Below, piece after piece: positions 1-8,073 of a DNA stretch of 14,174 bases. The stretch is from Sandaracinaceae bacterium (GTDB lineage: Bacteria; Myxococcota_A; Polyangia; Polyangiales; Houyiibacteriaceae), in contig JAAZAH010000122.1 of the NCBI GenBank assembly GCA_012514415.1, positions 1 through 14,174 of the forward strand, written 5' to 3'. Both the position numbers and the translations under genes were made by a program. The notes under the pieces were generated by a model. It was given only the letters and a program-made list of their open reading frames with translations. It searched no databases and was not told the DNA's origin. Position 1 is the first letter of the stretch. Each line of letters begins with the position of its first letter.

Positions 1-322
1 AAACCATTCGGCCGTTTACACACAGGGCGGAATGCGACATGAATGCAGCAACCTAGGCGCGAACACGCGACAACGGAACACAGGCATTTTCGAAGAGTGT
101 ATCCGCATCGCCTCGGGTTCTTTTATTTGGCATCCATGAACGTCAATCAGTTGGCTTGATGTCAAGGCCTCTCTTAAAGATCAATCGTCCTCGATTCGGC
201 AGCGCTTCTTCTCACGAGCGACCTACCTCGTCATTTCATCTAGATTTTTTCGGATTCATCCACTTCATCTCTTCATTCGAGCGCATCCGGCTTGCTTGAA
301 TCTTTGAGCGAAGGTCATGAAT

Positions 323-335
323 AGACAGACTGTCT
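323..335. repeat. 13-base perfect palindrome, possible operator
   Basis: AGACAG-A-CTGTCT is a perfect inverted repeat with 6-base arms and a single central base. It overlaps by one base the possible -35 element of the propeller lipoprotein gene, a position suited to a dimeric regulator. Only the symmetry is seen; the regulator role is inferred. Confidence 0.35.
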
Positions 336-362
336 TGAGTACGAATGCTTATTTTGTATGTT
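335..362 (+). promoter_or_regulatory. Possible sigma70-type promoter for the propeller lipoprotein gene
   Basis: TTGAGT (335-340) and TATGTT (357-362) each match 4 of 6 bases of the -35 and -10 consensus and are separated by 16 bases. The run of T right after the -10 and the general AT-richness favour melting. The start codon of the gene lies about 130 bases downstream, leaving a long leader. This is a sequence-only guess. Confidence 0.25.
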
Positions 363-498
363 TTTTTGATCTGACGCAGATGGAGAAATACAAACTGAAG
401 GACAGCGCCGTACGAGCTTGCACAGCGAAAAGAATGCATCTAGCCTAGGGACGAAACCTTATTTAACTCCCGAAATCGTGGAGAATGGAAATGTGACG

Positions 499-1815
499 AT
501 GCGCGCTTATCACCGCTGGCTTCGGCTCGCGCTGGCCCTTGGCCTTATTTTTAGTTTCGGCTGCGGTGACTACACCGCGGGCGACGACGATCGAAACGGC
601 CGAGATCCCGGCGAGGACGATCGGGACGACGGGAAGCCTTTCATCGCCGATACCTCGGGCTATACGGGCCGACTCAGCTGGAACCACGGGTTCGATGGGA
701 TCTTTGTCTGGGATCTTCCCTCAAGTGGTCTCATTTACGAGCAGCGTGTGAGCACGGCCGGGGACGAGAGCCGAATGCTCTCTCATCCGCGCCTTTCGGG
801 GGACGGTAACTCGCTCATTTATGTCGAATACGAGCCTTACCTCGTCGGGGCCAACTTTGCGGTCGTCCGGCATGTCGATCTCAATTCGCTCAGCGAGACC
901 GAATATCCCACCGACGATCTCCAAGCCGAAGAGGTGCGCATCAGCGATCTCGCGACCCTAAGCCGCGACGGTCGCTTCATCGCCGCACTCGAGAAGCGAG
1001 TCGACATGGCCGGCGGCCTCCCCTCAGACGAGACGCCACTCGTCATCGAGGTCTGGGATCGTTCGACCGGCGTACGGACGCGCGTGACGGATGGCAGCCA
1101 TGCCGATCGCCGCCCCATGATTTCGGCCGATGGCACACGCGTGCTCTTCCTATCCAACCGAGGTGGCTATGAGAACGATCTCTACCTGGCGAACGTCGAA
1201 GAGGATGCGGCGGCCCAGCGGGTGACCGATATCGCAAACGACTCGACCGTCGCGAACTTCACCGACCTTACATTCCGGCCGCATTATCACGACGTCTCGG
1301 ACGATCTCCGCTATGTCGTCTTTACGGCGGACAGCTATAAGGAAGCGGATCCCTCGTCGACCGAGCCCGCATTCTTCATCCTTGATACTGAGACGGGCGC
1401 CATCTCGCGCATCCCCGTCGAGACCTTGGCGGCCCCCTCGAGCGGCGATGCCATGATCCTCAATCGCAGCGTCGCCATTAGCGGTGACGGTGAAACGCTC
1501 GCCTTCCGCATTGGCTATCTCATCACCGATCCCGCAAATCCCCGGAGCGGTGTTGTGATCATGACCGCGCCTCGCCAAGATCCCCTCAACACCACCGTCG
1601 CGTTCCAGACCGATTCGGCCGAGGATGGCTCGAGAGAGCTGCTCGATTCAGGCGCGCTCGCGCTGTCGGAAGATGGAAGTCAGATCGCGTATACGCGCAT
1701 GGCCGAGGAGCTCTGGATCAGCCGAGCGGATGGCGCGGATCCGCGCAAGGTGATCGACGCGAGCGAAAAGCGCATGGCAAGCACGACGCTCGTCCCGACG
1801 ACGCTCTCGTTTTAG
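499..1815 (+). CDS. TolB/PD40-type beta-propeller lipoprotein
   Basis: Predicted secreted lipoprotein of about 438 residues. The N-terminus is a basic stretch (MRAYHRW) followed by a hydrophobic segment ending FSFGC with the candidate lipid cysteine at residue 22. The lipobox is not canonical (Phe at -2, Ser at -3). A very acidic Asp/Gly/Arg linker follows (about 23-45), a style common in myxobacterial lipoproteins. The rest shows repeated propeller-blade signatures of the PD40/WD40-like type found in TolB: LSGDG (99-103), LSRDGRF (154-160), ISADGTRVLFLSNR (208-221), VSDDLRYVVF (266-275), ISGDGETLAF (327-336) and LSEDGSQIAY (389-398). This suggests a roughly six-bladed propeller. No catalytic motif is seen, so ligand binding or scaffolding is likelier than enzymatic activity. 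ATG 499 is preferred because it puts the signal peptide at the N-terminus; GTG 493 or TTG 418 would extend it. The gene ends in TAG and is followed by a terminator, so it is probably monocistronic. Confidence 0.8.
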   Translation: MRAYHRWLRLALALGLIFSFGCGDYTAGDDDRNGRDPGEDDRDDGKPFIADTSGYTGRLSWNHGFDGIFVWDLPSSGLIYEQRVSTAGDESRMLSHPRLSGDGNSLIYVEYEPYLVGANFAVVRHVDLNSLSETEYPTDDLQAEEVRISDLATLSRDGRFIAALEKRVDMAGGLPSDETPLVIEVWDRSTGVRTRVTDGSHADRRPMISADGTRVLFLSNRGGYENDLYLANVEEDAAAQRVTDIANDSTVANFTDLTFRPHYHDVSDDLRYVVFTADSYKEADPSSTEPAFFILDTETGAISRIPVETLAAPSSGDAMILNRSVAISGDGETLAFRIGYLITDPANPRSGVVIMTAPRQDPLNTTVAFQTDSAEDGSRELLDSGALALSEDGSQIAYTRMAEELWISRADGADPRKVIDASEKRMASTTLVPTTLSF

Positions 1816-1849
1816 TCGCCAGAGCCGGCCGCTCCGCGGCAAAACGAAG

Positions 1850-1882
1850 GCGCGCCCTTTCTTAGAAGGGGCGCGCTTTTTT
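1850..1882 (+). terminator. Rho-independent terminator after the lipoprotein gene
   Basis: A hairpin with 12 paired positions (arms 1850-1861 and 1865-1876, one G-T wobble, TTA loop) is followed by six T residues. It lies about 35 bases after the TAG stop. The adaptor/pump/channel operon converges from the other side and ends at 1952. In the minus direction the same hairpin is followed by CTTCGTTTT, so it could also act, less strongly, as terminator for that operon. Confidence 0.85.
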
Positions 1883-1951
1883 CTTCACCATCAACGCGAG
1901 GGTCGAGAGCGCCTCAGCGAGGCCCTGATCGCGGCGCGGAGTCCCATGTGC

Positions 1952-3763
1952 TTACTCAACGATGGGCGCTTCCGCGGCGGCGCGATTCGCTCCGAGCTGC
2001 CCCATGGCGAGTCGGAGGCGGGCGAAGGCGAGGATCTGCTCGTACGAAGCTGAAAGCGCGTCCGAGACCGCGCGAATATAGGCGGACTGCGCGTCGGTCA
2101 TCTCGACGATATTCGCGAGTCCTGAACGGTATCGGCCTTCGGTTGTATCGAGTGCCACACGCGCGGCGCGGAGTCCCTTTTGTGCAGCGCGAACAGCCTC
2201 TTCGGTGGAGCGCACGCGTGCGAGGATCCGCTTGACCTCAAGCAAAACGGCTTGGTGTATCACCTCGCGATTGGCTTCGAGTGCGATGATCTCGGCCTCG
2301 AGCTCATCGACCTTGGCCGAGACGCGCATGCCTTGAAAGACCGGCACGTGCATGACCACGCCGACATTCCAGTTATTGGCAGCGTGGTTGAGCGACTCGC
2401 CGGAGTTTCCGAACATTCCGCGCGAGCTCATCCCAAAGATGGCTTCGAGCCGAGGAAAATGCGCGCCACGAGCGCTTCGAACGCGCTCCTTCAACTCGGT
2501 CTCACGAAAACCGAAGGCGCGGAGCTCCGGGCGATGTGTGAGTGCGGCGTGGATGGCTTCTTCATCGTCGATCGCGGGGAGCGAAAACTCGAGCCCGCCG
2601 ACCGGCTCGTACGGGGCGTCGGGGGCGCCGCCCAATGTATTCGCGAACTGCACGCGCGCGATATCGAGCTCGGCGCGGGCTTGAATCTCCTCGAGCTCGG
2701 CGCGTGCGGCGTCGGCCTCGGCGCGCGCGCTCTCGCTCGGCGGTCGAAGCCCCGCGTCAACGCCTGAGCGGGCAAGTTCGTAGATTCGGAGCGAGCGGCG
2801 TACGCCTTCTTGAGCGACGAGGAGCTCGGCGCGCTTTCGGAGGACCTCGTAAAAGGCGCGCGTGACCTCGAAGATGACGCTCTGGCTGATGAGCTCGCGG
2901 TTCATCCGCGCCGCCTCAACCAGCGCCTTTTGGGCTCCGACATCGCCTTGGGTCCGACCAAAATCGTAAAGGAGCTGATGGACCGTGGCGGCGGCAAGAA
3001 ACTGATTGTAGCTCCCAGTAGGTTCGACGTTCGCAGGCGCGGAGCCGCCGAGTCGCGGGAGGCCAGGCACGCTATGATAGACGGCCTGACTGGGATTCAT
3101 CGAGGCGCGGAGAGCCTCGAGCCAAATATCGACTTTCGGATAGTAAACAGCCCGGCTTTGCTTGAGGCGCGCTTCGGCAGCGCGGACCTCGGACTCGGCC
3201 GCCCCTAGCCGCGGATGCCGACGGAGGGCGAGCTCAATCGCCTCGCTCAGCGAGATCGGACGCGCGCCCTCTGGGATTTCGCCCTCGACGAACTCGTCGA
3301 GCGAGCGAGCCGGAGCGGCGCTGGGCTCCCCGGCGGTCGGAGCGCTTTCGGACGAAGGCGCCTTCTCTGCGTCCGCCTCCGGTTCGTCATCGCCCGTCTC
3401 GGATGCCTCCGTTGCATCCCCTTTCGTCTCCGCGTCTTCGTCTCTTCGCTCTTCGGCATCCTCGTCTGCGGGACGGATCTCCGCATTTTGCCGCAAGTCC
3501 CCACCGACCGGCGCCTCATCTCCGCGCGCTTTCGTTTCTCGGTCGTCGCCCTGCGGCGCGTCGGCCTCCTGACGCCCGTCCTCTTTGACCTCGGACTTGT
3601 CGCCGCTCGGCGCACCATCGGCGCCATGGGGGCGCTCTTCTGCATCACCGCCCTCGCGCTTCGGAGCCGGCTCTTCACGGGGTGTCTCGTCGGCCTTCGC
3701 CGCCGCCAGGGCGAGCGATGAGATGCCGAGGAGGATCCACATCGAGAATATTCGCGTCCGCAT
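1952..3763 (-). CDS. TolC-family outer-membrane efflux protein with acidic N-terminal extension
   Basis: Outer-membrane channel of the tripartite efflux system encoded by this operon, last gene. It is about 603 residues, against roughly 420-500 usual for the family. A signal peptide (about residues 1-22, ending ALAAA) is followed by a low-complexity, strongly acidic region (about 26-168; Glu, Asp, Ala, Gly, Pro rich). The first OEP repeat starts near 170 (SLSEAIELALRRHPRL) and includes the LLYDFGR signature near 265-271. The second repeat starts near 400 and includes THRPEL and PVFQGMR (about 475-481). Both repeats show the long helices that build the periplasmic tunnel. ATG 3763 is preferred over GTG 3766 because AGAGGA at 3771-3776 then lies 7 bases upstream. 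The stop is TAA. About 18 bases separate it from the pump gene, so they are almost certainly co-transcribed. Function as channel is secure from family motifs; the role of the extension is unknown. Confidence 0.9.
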   Translation of the reverse strand: MRTRIFSMWILLGISSLALAAAKADETPREEPAPKREGGDAEERPHGADGAPSGDKSEVKEDGRQEADAPQGDDRETKARGDEAPVGGDLRQNAEIRPADEDAEERRDEDAETKGDATEASETGDDEPEADAEKAPSSESAPTAGEPSAAPARSLDEFVEGEIPEGARPISLSEAIELALRRHPRLGAAESEVRAAEARLKQSRAVYYPKVDIWLEALRASMNPSQAVYHSVPGLPRLGGSAPANVEPTGSYNQFLAAATVHQLLYDFGRTQGDVGAQKALVEAARMNRELISQSVIFEVTRAFYEVLRKRAELLVAQEGVRRSLRIYELARSGVDAGLRPPSESARAEADAARAELEEIQARAELDIARVQFANTLGGAPDAPYEPVGGLEFSLPAIDDEEAIHAALTHRPELRAFGFRETELKERVRSARGAHFPRLEAIFGMSSRGMFGNSGESLNHAANNWNVGVVMHVPVFQGMRVSAKVDELEAEIIALEANREVIHQAVLLEVKRILARVRSTEEAVRAAQKGLRAARVALDTTEGRYRSGLANIVEMTDAQSAYIRAVSDALSASYEQILAFARLRLAMGQLGANRAAAEAPIVE

Positions 3764-3770
3764 CACATAT

Positions 3771-3776
3771 TCCTCT
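3771..3776 (-). promoter_or_regulatory. Shine-Dalgarno site of the outer-membrane channel gene
   Basis: On the minus strand AGAGGA lies 7 bases before ATG 3763 and only 4 before the in-frame GTG 3766. The spacing favours the ATG as the start. The site lies in the short gap after the pump gene's stop. Confidence 0.6.
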
Positions 3777-3781
3777 GCCGA

Positions 3782-6700
3782 TCAGGCCGCGTCGATCGCC
3801 GCGTCCTCCGCGCTCCGCGCCTCGATGTCGGTTGGGAAGCGACGTTCAGCGAGAACGTAGAGGACGGGAACCACGAAGAGCGTGAGGAGCGTCGAAACCA
3901 AAAGCCCGCCCATCACGGCGCGCGCAAGGGGCGCATAGGTCTCGCTGCCCGGGCCCCCAATCGCCATCGGGATGAGTCCGAAGATCACCGCGAGCGAAGT
4001 CATCAGGATCGGCCGAAGCCGCACGCGGCCCGCATTGAGCGCGGCCTCCTCGGGACGCTTCCCCCGGGCGCGCTCATCGTTCGCATAGCTCACGAGCAAG
4101 ATGCCGTTCGCGACGACAATCCCGACCATCATGATGATGCCCATCATCGACGTCGACGAAAACGAAGTGTTCGTGATGTAGAGCGCCGTGAAAACACCGA
4201 TCAGACCGAGGGGAACCGTCACCATGATAATCAGCGGGTGCATCAGCGAGCGGAATTGCGCCGCCATCACCATGTAGACGATCACGAGCGAGACAAGGAG
4301 CGCGAGCACGAGGGCGCGGTTGGATTTTTCCTGCTCCTCGGCCTGACCCTTGAGCGAGACGCTGAAACCGCGAGGTCGCTCGATCTCTTCGATCGCCGCT
4401 TCAATCGCACGCGAGACGCCCGCCACATCCGCCCCCTGGGCGACATTGGCGACCACCTCGACGACGCGCTCTTGGTTGCGATGGAGGAGCTCAAGGGGGC
4501 CGACCGACCGCCGGATGTCCGCAATCGAGCGGAGCATGATCGGCTTGCCATGATGGAGGAGGGAGATCTCGCCGACACTATCGAGATCGGCACGATATTC
4601 TTCCGCGAGCCGCGTGATGATCTCGTAGTTCACGCCTGTCTTGGGATCCGTGATGAAGGGCGGCCTTGAGGTGTTCCCAAAAACGCTCCCAAGAAGCACC
4701 CGAGCAACGGCATCTTGGGTGATACCGAATCGAGCCGCACGCTGCCGATCGAGCTCGACGTGGACATTCGGATAGTCGTCTTCTCGGAGGGCCTTCACGT
4801 CCGTGAGCCCAGGGATCTCGGACATGGCGCGTTCGATGCGCCGGGCGTAGGCAGAACCCTTCTCGAGATCGTAGCCGCGGACCTCCACGACGATCGGCGC
4901 CTTATAGCCGAAGTTGATGATTTCGCGAACCGTCCCGCGCGGGCTGAACATGATGGTGAGGCCCGCAAACTCCGCCTCGGCACGTTCGCGAAGCCGCGCG
5001 ATGTATTCATCGACGCCGATGCGACGTTCCGAGGTTGGGGCGAGCTCGACACGAACCGTACCGCCATGCGGTCCGCTATTGGCCGCGAGCATGGCGCGTA
5101 GACCCCGCTTCGGAGCGCCGATCGAGGTGAGCACCGAGCGCAGATGTTCAGGCGGGATGACCTCGCGGACGATCTCCTCCATGCGGATGCCGATGAGCTC
5201 GGTCTCTTCAACGCGCGTACCGATCGGCGCCCTGAAAGAGATGGTGAGCTCGCCCTCATCGATGGGCGGGAAGAAGTCTGCGCCGAGCCGCGATGCGAGG
5301 AAGAGCGAGGCGACGAAGGCGAGGAAGACCCCGATGAAGAGCTTCGCCTTCGCGTTCATCACGCGCTCGAGTGCCTCGGCATAGCGACGATCCAGCGCCT
5401 CGAGCAGAAGCTTCACCCGCCCGAAGAGCTTGTCTGAGGCCAGCTGAAATGGCGTCTTCTTCAGGTTTTCGGCCGTCTTTTCACGCCCAAACCGCCGCGC
5501 AAGGACGGGAATCACGGTGAGCGAGATGAAATACGATGCGAACATCGAGATCCCGATGGTGAGGCCCATCGGGGTGAAGAGATATTTCGAGATCCCCGTG
5601 AGGAAGAGCACCGGAACGAAGACGATCACCGTCGTGAGCGTCGCGGCAAAGACAGGTGCGGCGACCTCGCGGCTTCCATCGATGGCGGCTTGGAGCGGAG
5701 GCTTCCCTTCGTCCTGATGCCGGTGGATGCTCTCGAGGACGATGATCGCATTGTCGACGAGGCGCCCCACGGCGAGAGCGAGCCCACCAAGCGTAAAGAC
5801 ATTCAGCGTCTCGCCCGTCACGTAGAGGACAGCGAGCGTTGCGAGTACCGAAAGCGGCAGCGACAGCCCGACGATGAGCGTCCCTGAGAAGGTCGCGAGG
5901 AAGAGCAGGACCACCGCCATCGCGAGCGAAGTGCCGAGCAGAGCTTCTTTCTGGAGCGATTGGATGGCGTTATGGATGTAGGTCGATTGATCGAAGGTCG
6001 CCTCGAGCTCGACACCTTCGGGCACGCTATGGAGCTCGTTGAGCTTTGCTTTGAGCGCGTTGACCGTCTGAATGGTGTTGGCGCCGGGCTGCTTATAGAC
6101 CTTCAGGTACACCGCGCGCTCACCGTCGGCGCGAACGATCTGGTTCTGCTCACGGTGCGAATCAACGACCTCCGCGACATCGCGCACGCGGATGGGAATC
6201 TGGTTGGCGCGCCGCTCACTCGGATCGTCGCCGCGCATTTCGATGACGACATCACCGATCTCCTGAAGGTCCTCCATCTGGGCGTTCGAGAAAACGCCAT
6301 AATCGAAGAGGCCCGAACGAAGGCTCCCCGACGGCACCACGACGTTGGCGCGGCGGATGGCGCCTTCGACATCAAGGAGCGAAAGCCCGGTGTCGCGAAG
6401 CTTGTTCGGATCGAGATCGACGTTGATCTGCCGGATCCTTCCCCCCGAGATCGTGGCCGCGGCGACGCCCTCGACCGAGGCGAGCTGAGGAACGATCGTA
6501 TTTTCGGCTAGATCGTAAAGCGCCCGCTCGTCGAGCCCGCCGCCCTTCACCGTCACGAACGAGACGGGAAGCGACGAAAGGTCGAACTTCGTGATCATCG
6601 GCGGGCGCGCGTGTTCGGGGAGGATGTCTCCGATCGCTTGGACCTGCTGCTGAACGTCGAGGAGGGCCGCGTCGATATCGCTCCCCCAACGGAACCAGAC

Positions 6701-6970
6701 CTGCACAATCGAAAGACCCTGCCGTGATGAAGAGGTCACGGCCTCGACGTTCCACGCCTGCGCAACCGCCCTTTCGACCTGGACGGTGATGTTCTGCTCG
6801 ATCGCCTCGGGGGATGCGCCCGGAAAGCTTGTCCCGACGATGATGACGGGGACCGAGAGTTCAGGGAAGAGATCGACAGGGAGGCGCTGAAGTGCCGCAC
6901 TGCCCGCAAGGACAATGGCGAGCGACGCCATCAAGACGGCGACCGGGTTCTTGAGCGAGCCCTTGATCAT
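3782..6970 (-). CDS. RND efflux transporter, inner-membrane pump (HAE1/AcrB superfamily)
   Basis: Inner-membrane proton-driven pump of 1062 residues, a full family length. It shows the usual duplicated layout: TM1 (about 10-28), a periplasmic porter domain (about 30-335), TM2-6 (about 340-490), a linker, TM7 (about 543-560), a second porter domain (about 565-880) and TM8-12 (about 885-1040). Family motifs include PVDLFPELSVP (31-41), SFPGASPEAIE (48-58), GADFFPPIDEGEL (563-575) and PLGLIGVFTAL (920-930). In TM4 the AcrB Asp-Asp pair is replaced by Asp406-Asn407 (GRLVDNAII), and in TM10 the AcrB lysine position is Ala954 (VVANGILLV). This resembles a branch of RND pumps with one conserved TM4 aspartate rather than a classical AcrB. 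The ATG overlaps the adaptor stop as ATGA, implying translational coupling. Substrate (drug, metal, lipid or signal) cannot be inferred. Confidence 0.95.
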   Translation of the reverse strand: MIKGSLKNPVAVLMASLAIVLAGSAALQRLPVDLFPELSVPVIIVGTSFPGASPEAIEQNITVQVERAVAQAWNVEAVTSSSRQGLSIVQVWFRWGSDIDAALLDVQQQVQAIGDILPEHARPPMITKFDLSSLPVSFVTVKGGGLDERALYDLAENTIVPQLASVEGVAAATISGGRIRQINVDLDPNKLRDTGLSLLDVEGAIRRANVVVPSGSLRSGLFDYGVFSNAQMEDLQEIGDVVIEMRGDDPSERRANQIPIRVRDVAEVVDSHREQNQIVRADGERAVYLKVYKQPGANTIQTVNALKAKLNELHSVPEGVELEATFDQSTYIHNAIQSLQKEALLGTSLAMAVVLLFLATFSGTLIVGLSLPLSVLATLAVLYVTGETLNVFTLGGLALAVGRLVDNAIIVLESIHRHQDEGKPPLQAAIDGSREVAAPVFAATLTTVIVFVPVLFLTGISKYLFTPMGLTIGISMFASYFISLTVIPVLARRFGREKTAENLKKTPFQLASDKLFGRVKLLLEALDRRYAEALERVMNAKAKLFIGVFLAFVASLFLASRLGADFFPPIDEGELTISFRAPIGTRVEETELIGIRMEEIVREVIPPEHLRSVLTSIGAPKRGLRAMLAANSGPHGGTVRVELAPTSERRIGVDEYIARLRERAEAEFAGLTIMFSPRGTVREIINFGYKAPIVVEVRGYDLEKGSAYARRIERAMSEIPGLTDVKALREDDYPNVHVELDRQRAARFGITQDAVARVLLGSVFGNTSRPPFITDPKTGVNYEIITRLAEEYRADLDSVGEISLLHHGKPIMLRSIADIRRSVGPLELLHRNQERVVEVVANVAQGADVAGVSRAIEAAIEEIERPRGFSVSLKGQAEEQEKSNRALVLALLVSLVIVYMVMAAQFRSLMHPLIIMVTVPLGLIGVFTALYITNTSFSSTSMMGIIMMVGIVVANGILLVSYANDERARGKRPEEAALNAGRVRLRPILMTSLAVIFGLIPMAIGGPGSETYAPLARAVMGGLLVSTLLTLFVVPVLYVLAERRFPTDIEARSAEDAAIDAA

Positions 6971-7986
6971 CCGCCCTCGCCACTCGCCGCGCTCCGCGAC
7001 TTCGACGCCGCGCCTTGCTTCGCTGAGGCAGGCTTGCTCGCCGTGCTTCCCGCACTCGTCGACTTCTTCTTGCCGTTTGGCTTTTCGCGATCGGCAGCAT
7101 CCGCCGAGATCGGCGCGGCGGGGAGCGCCTCCTGTCCGCTCGCCTCGACACCGGCCGGCTCATTGGCGACCTCGTGCGCGGCGGGGGCGCCTTCATCGGC
7201 CGTCACGCCCTCATCGAGCGCCGGCTTCGGATCGGCCAAACCCCGCGGAAGTTCGGGAAGCATCGTGGGCGGCCGAATTTCGACGCGCTTCCCATCGGTC
7301 ACGAGCTCCCGACCAAAGAGCACGACCTGATCGGTTGCCGCGATGCCCTCGACGATTTCAATCCAATCGCCGAGATCCTCACCGAGCTTCACTTCCACGC
7401 GTCGAGCACGCATCACGCCTTCTTCATCGGGCTCGACAATGAAAGCGTACGACGCCCGCTCGAGATGGAGGAGCGCCGTGACTGGCAAGAGAATGGCGTC
7501 GCGATGCGTATCGATCACGATCTCGACGCGCCCCGTCATGCCGGGGAGGAGGAGATCGCCGGAGTTCGGGATGTCAATCTCGATCGGAAGTGTCCGTGAG
7601 ATCGGCTCGATCGCCCTGCCGATACGCGCGATGCGGCCTTCGAAGCCTCGCTCGGGGAACGCGTGGAGCACGATATTGACGCGCATATCCTTGCTCACCT
7701 TGACCGCGTCTTTTTCAATAAGTGAGGCGAGAACCGTCACGTCGTTCGTGCGAACCAAGGAGACAACGGGCTTTTCGCCCGGGCCAACCATCGCGCCCGG
7801 ATCCAGATAGCGCGCGGAGACATAGCCATCGAAGGGCGCTTTAAGCGAGCAATACCCTTGGCGCTGCGATACCTCGGAGAGGCGCGCCCTCGCCTCGGCG
7901 AGCTGTGCTTCGGCGACGCGATACGCGGCGCGGGCGCGATCGACCTCGGCCGGCGCGATGAGGTTGTCGCGCTCCATCAAAAGCAT
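6967..7986 (-). CDS. RND periplasmic adaptor (MFP/HlyD family), C-terminal part after in-frame stop
   Basis: This open frame holds most of a membrane-fusion protein: the second strand of the helical hairpin (AEVDRARAAYRVAEAQLAEA), the second lipoyl half (LKAPFDGYVSARYLDPGAMV), the beta-barrel domain (VTVLASLIEKDAVKVSKDM) and a membrane-proximal domain. It ends in a tail of about 100 residues that is Pro/Ala rich and then Lys/Ser/Ala rich (NGKKKSTSAGSTASKPASAK). It lacks a signal peptide and the first lipoyl half, which lie upstream in the same frame beyond a TAG at 8073-8071. Codons from 8070 to 7987 continue the coiled-coil hairpin, so ATG 7986 is almost surely an internal Met and no Shine-Dalgarno site precedes it. 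The gene overlaps the pump start as ATGA. On its own this fragment could not form a complete lipoyl domain or be exported. Confidence 0.85.
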   Translation of the reverse strand: MLLMERDNLIAPAEVDRARAAYRVAEAQLAEARARLSEVSQRQGYCSLKAPFDGYVSARYLDPGAMVGPGEKPVVSLVRTNDVTVLASLIEKDAVKVSKDMRVNIVLHAFPERGFEGRIARIGRAIEPISRTLPIEIDIPNSGDLLLPGMTGRVEIVIDTHRDAILLPVTALLHLERASYAFIVEPDEEGVMRARRVEVKLGEDLGDWIEIVEGIAATDQVVLFGRELVTDGKRVEIRPPTMLPELPRGLADPKPALDEGVTADEGAPAAHEVANEPAGVEASGQEALPAAPISADAADREKPNGKKKSTSAGSTASKPASAKQGAASKSRSAASGEGG

Positions 7987-8070
7987 CCGATCGAGAAGGC
8001 TCTTCGTCTCTTCGACCTGCGCTTGGCGCTGGGAGATCGTCTTGGCGACCTGCGCGCCTTGAGCGGCATA

Positions 8071-8073
8071 CTA
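8071..8073 (-). other. In-frame amber (TAG) codon splitting the adaptor gene
   Basis: Reading the minus strand, codons ...CTC GAT TGC CGC TAG TAT GCC GCT CAA... show one TAG with an uninterrupted frame on both sides. Downstream codons translate to hairpin helix sequence (YAAQGAQVAKTISQRQAQ) in the position expected for the family. A single base change from CAG, GAG, AAG, TGG, TAT, TAC, TCG or TTG would explain it. TAG is a genuine stop for the propeller lipoprotein gene at 1813-1815, where a terminator follows. Confidence 0.9.

Larger units (their letters stand above)
1..498. other. Non-coding leader upstream of the propeller lipoprotein gene
   Basis: No convincing gene is seen here on either strand. 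Base composition is clearly more AT-rich than the rest of the window, with pyrimidine runs and T-tracts near 244-250 and 361-367. Short open frames exist, but their translations lack any recognisable domain. The stretch holds a 13-base palindrome (323-335), a possible promoter (335-362) and four close copies of TTCAT(C/T) between 235 and 277. The start of the window may also include the 3' flank of an upstream gene, but no terminator is evident. Confidence 0.6.

Noticed and set aside
236..439. 67-codon minus-strand frame in the leader
   Set aside because: Translation has no recognisable features, composition is AT-rich unlike the genes here, and no ribosome site is visible.
3162..3721. Several overlapping plus-strand open frames of 130-170 codons
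   Set aside because: They lie opposite the acidic low-complexity part of the channel gene, where GC-rich codons leave all frames open. Their Ser/Arg/Pro-rich translations show no domain.
6967..7986. Adaptor C-terminal part as an independent gene starting at ATG 7986
   Set aside because: It would lack an export signal and the first lipoyl half, and there is no ribosome site. Codons upstream to 8070 continue the hairpin helix in the same frame.
8071..8073. Genome-wide reassignment of TAG to an amino acid
   Set aside because: The lipoprotein gene ends at TAG 1813-1815 directly before a strong terminator, so TAG works as a stop in this genome.
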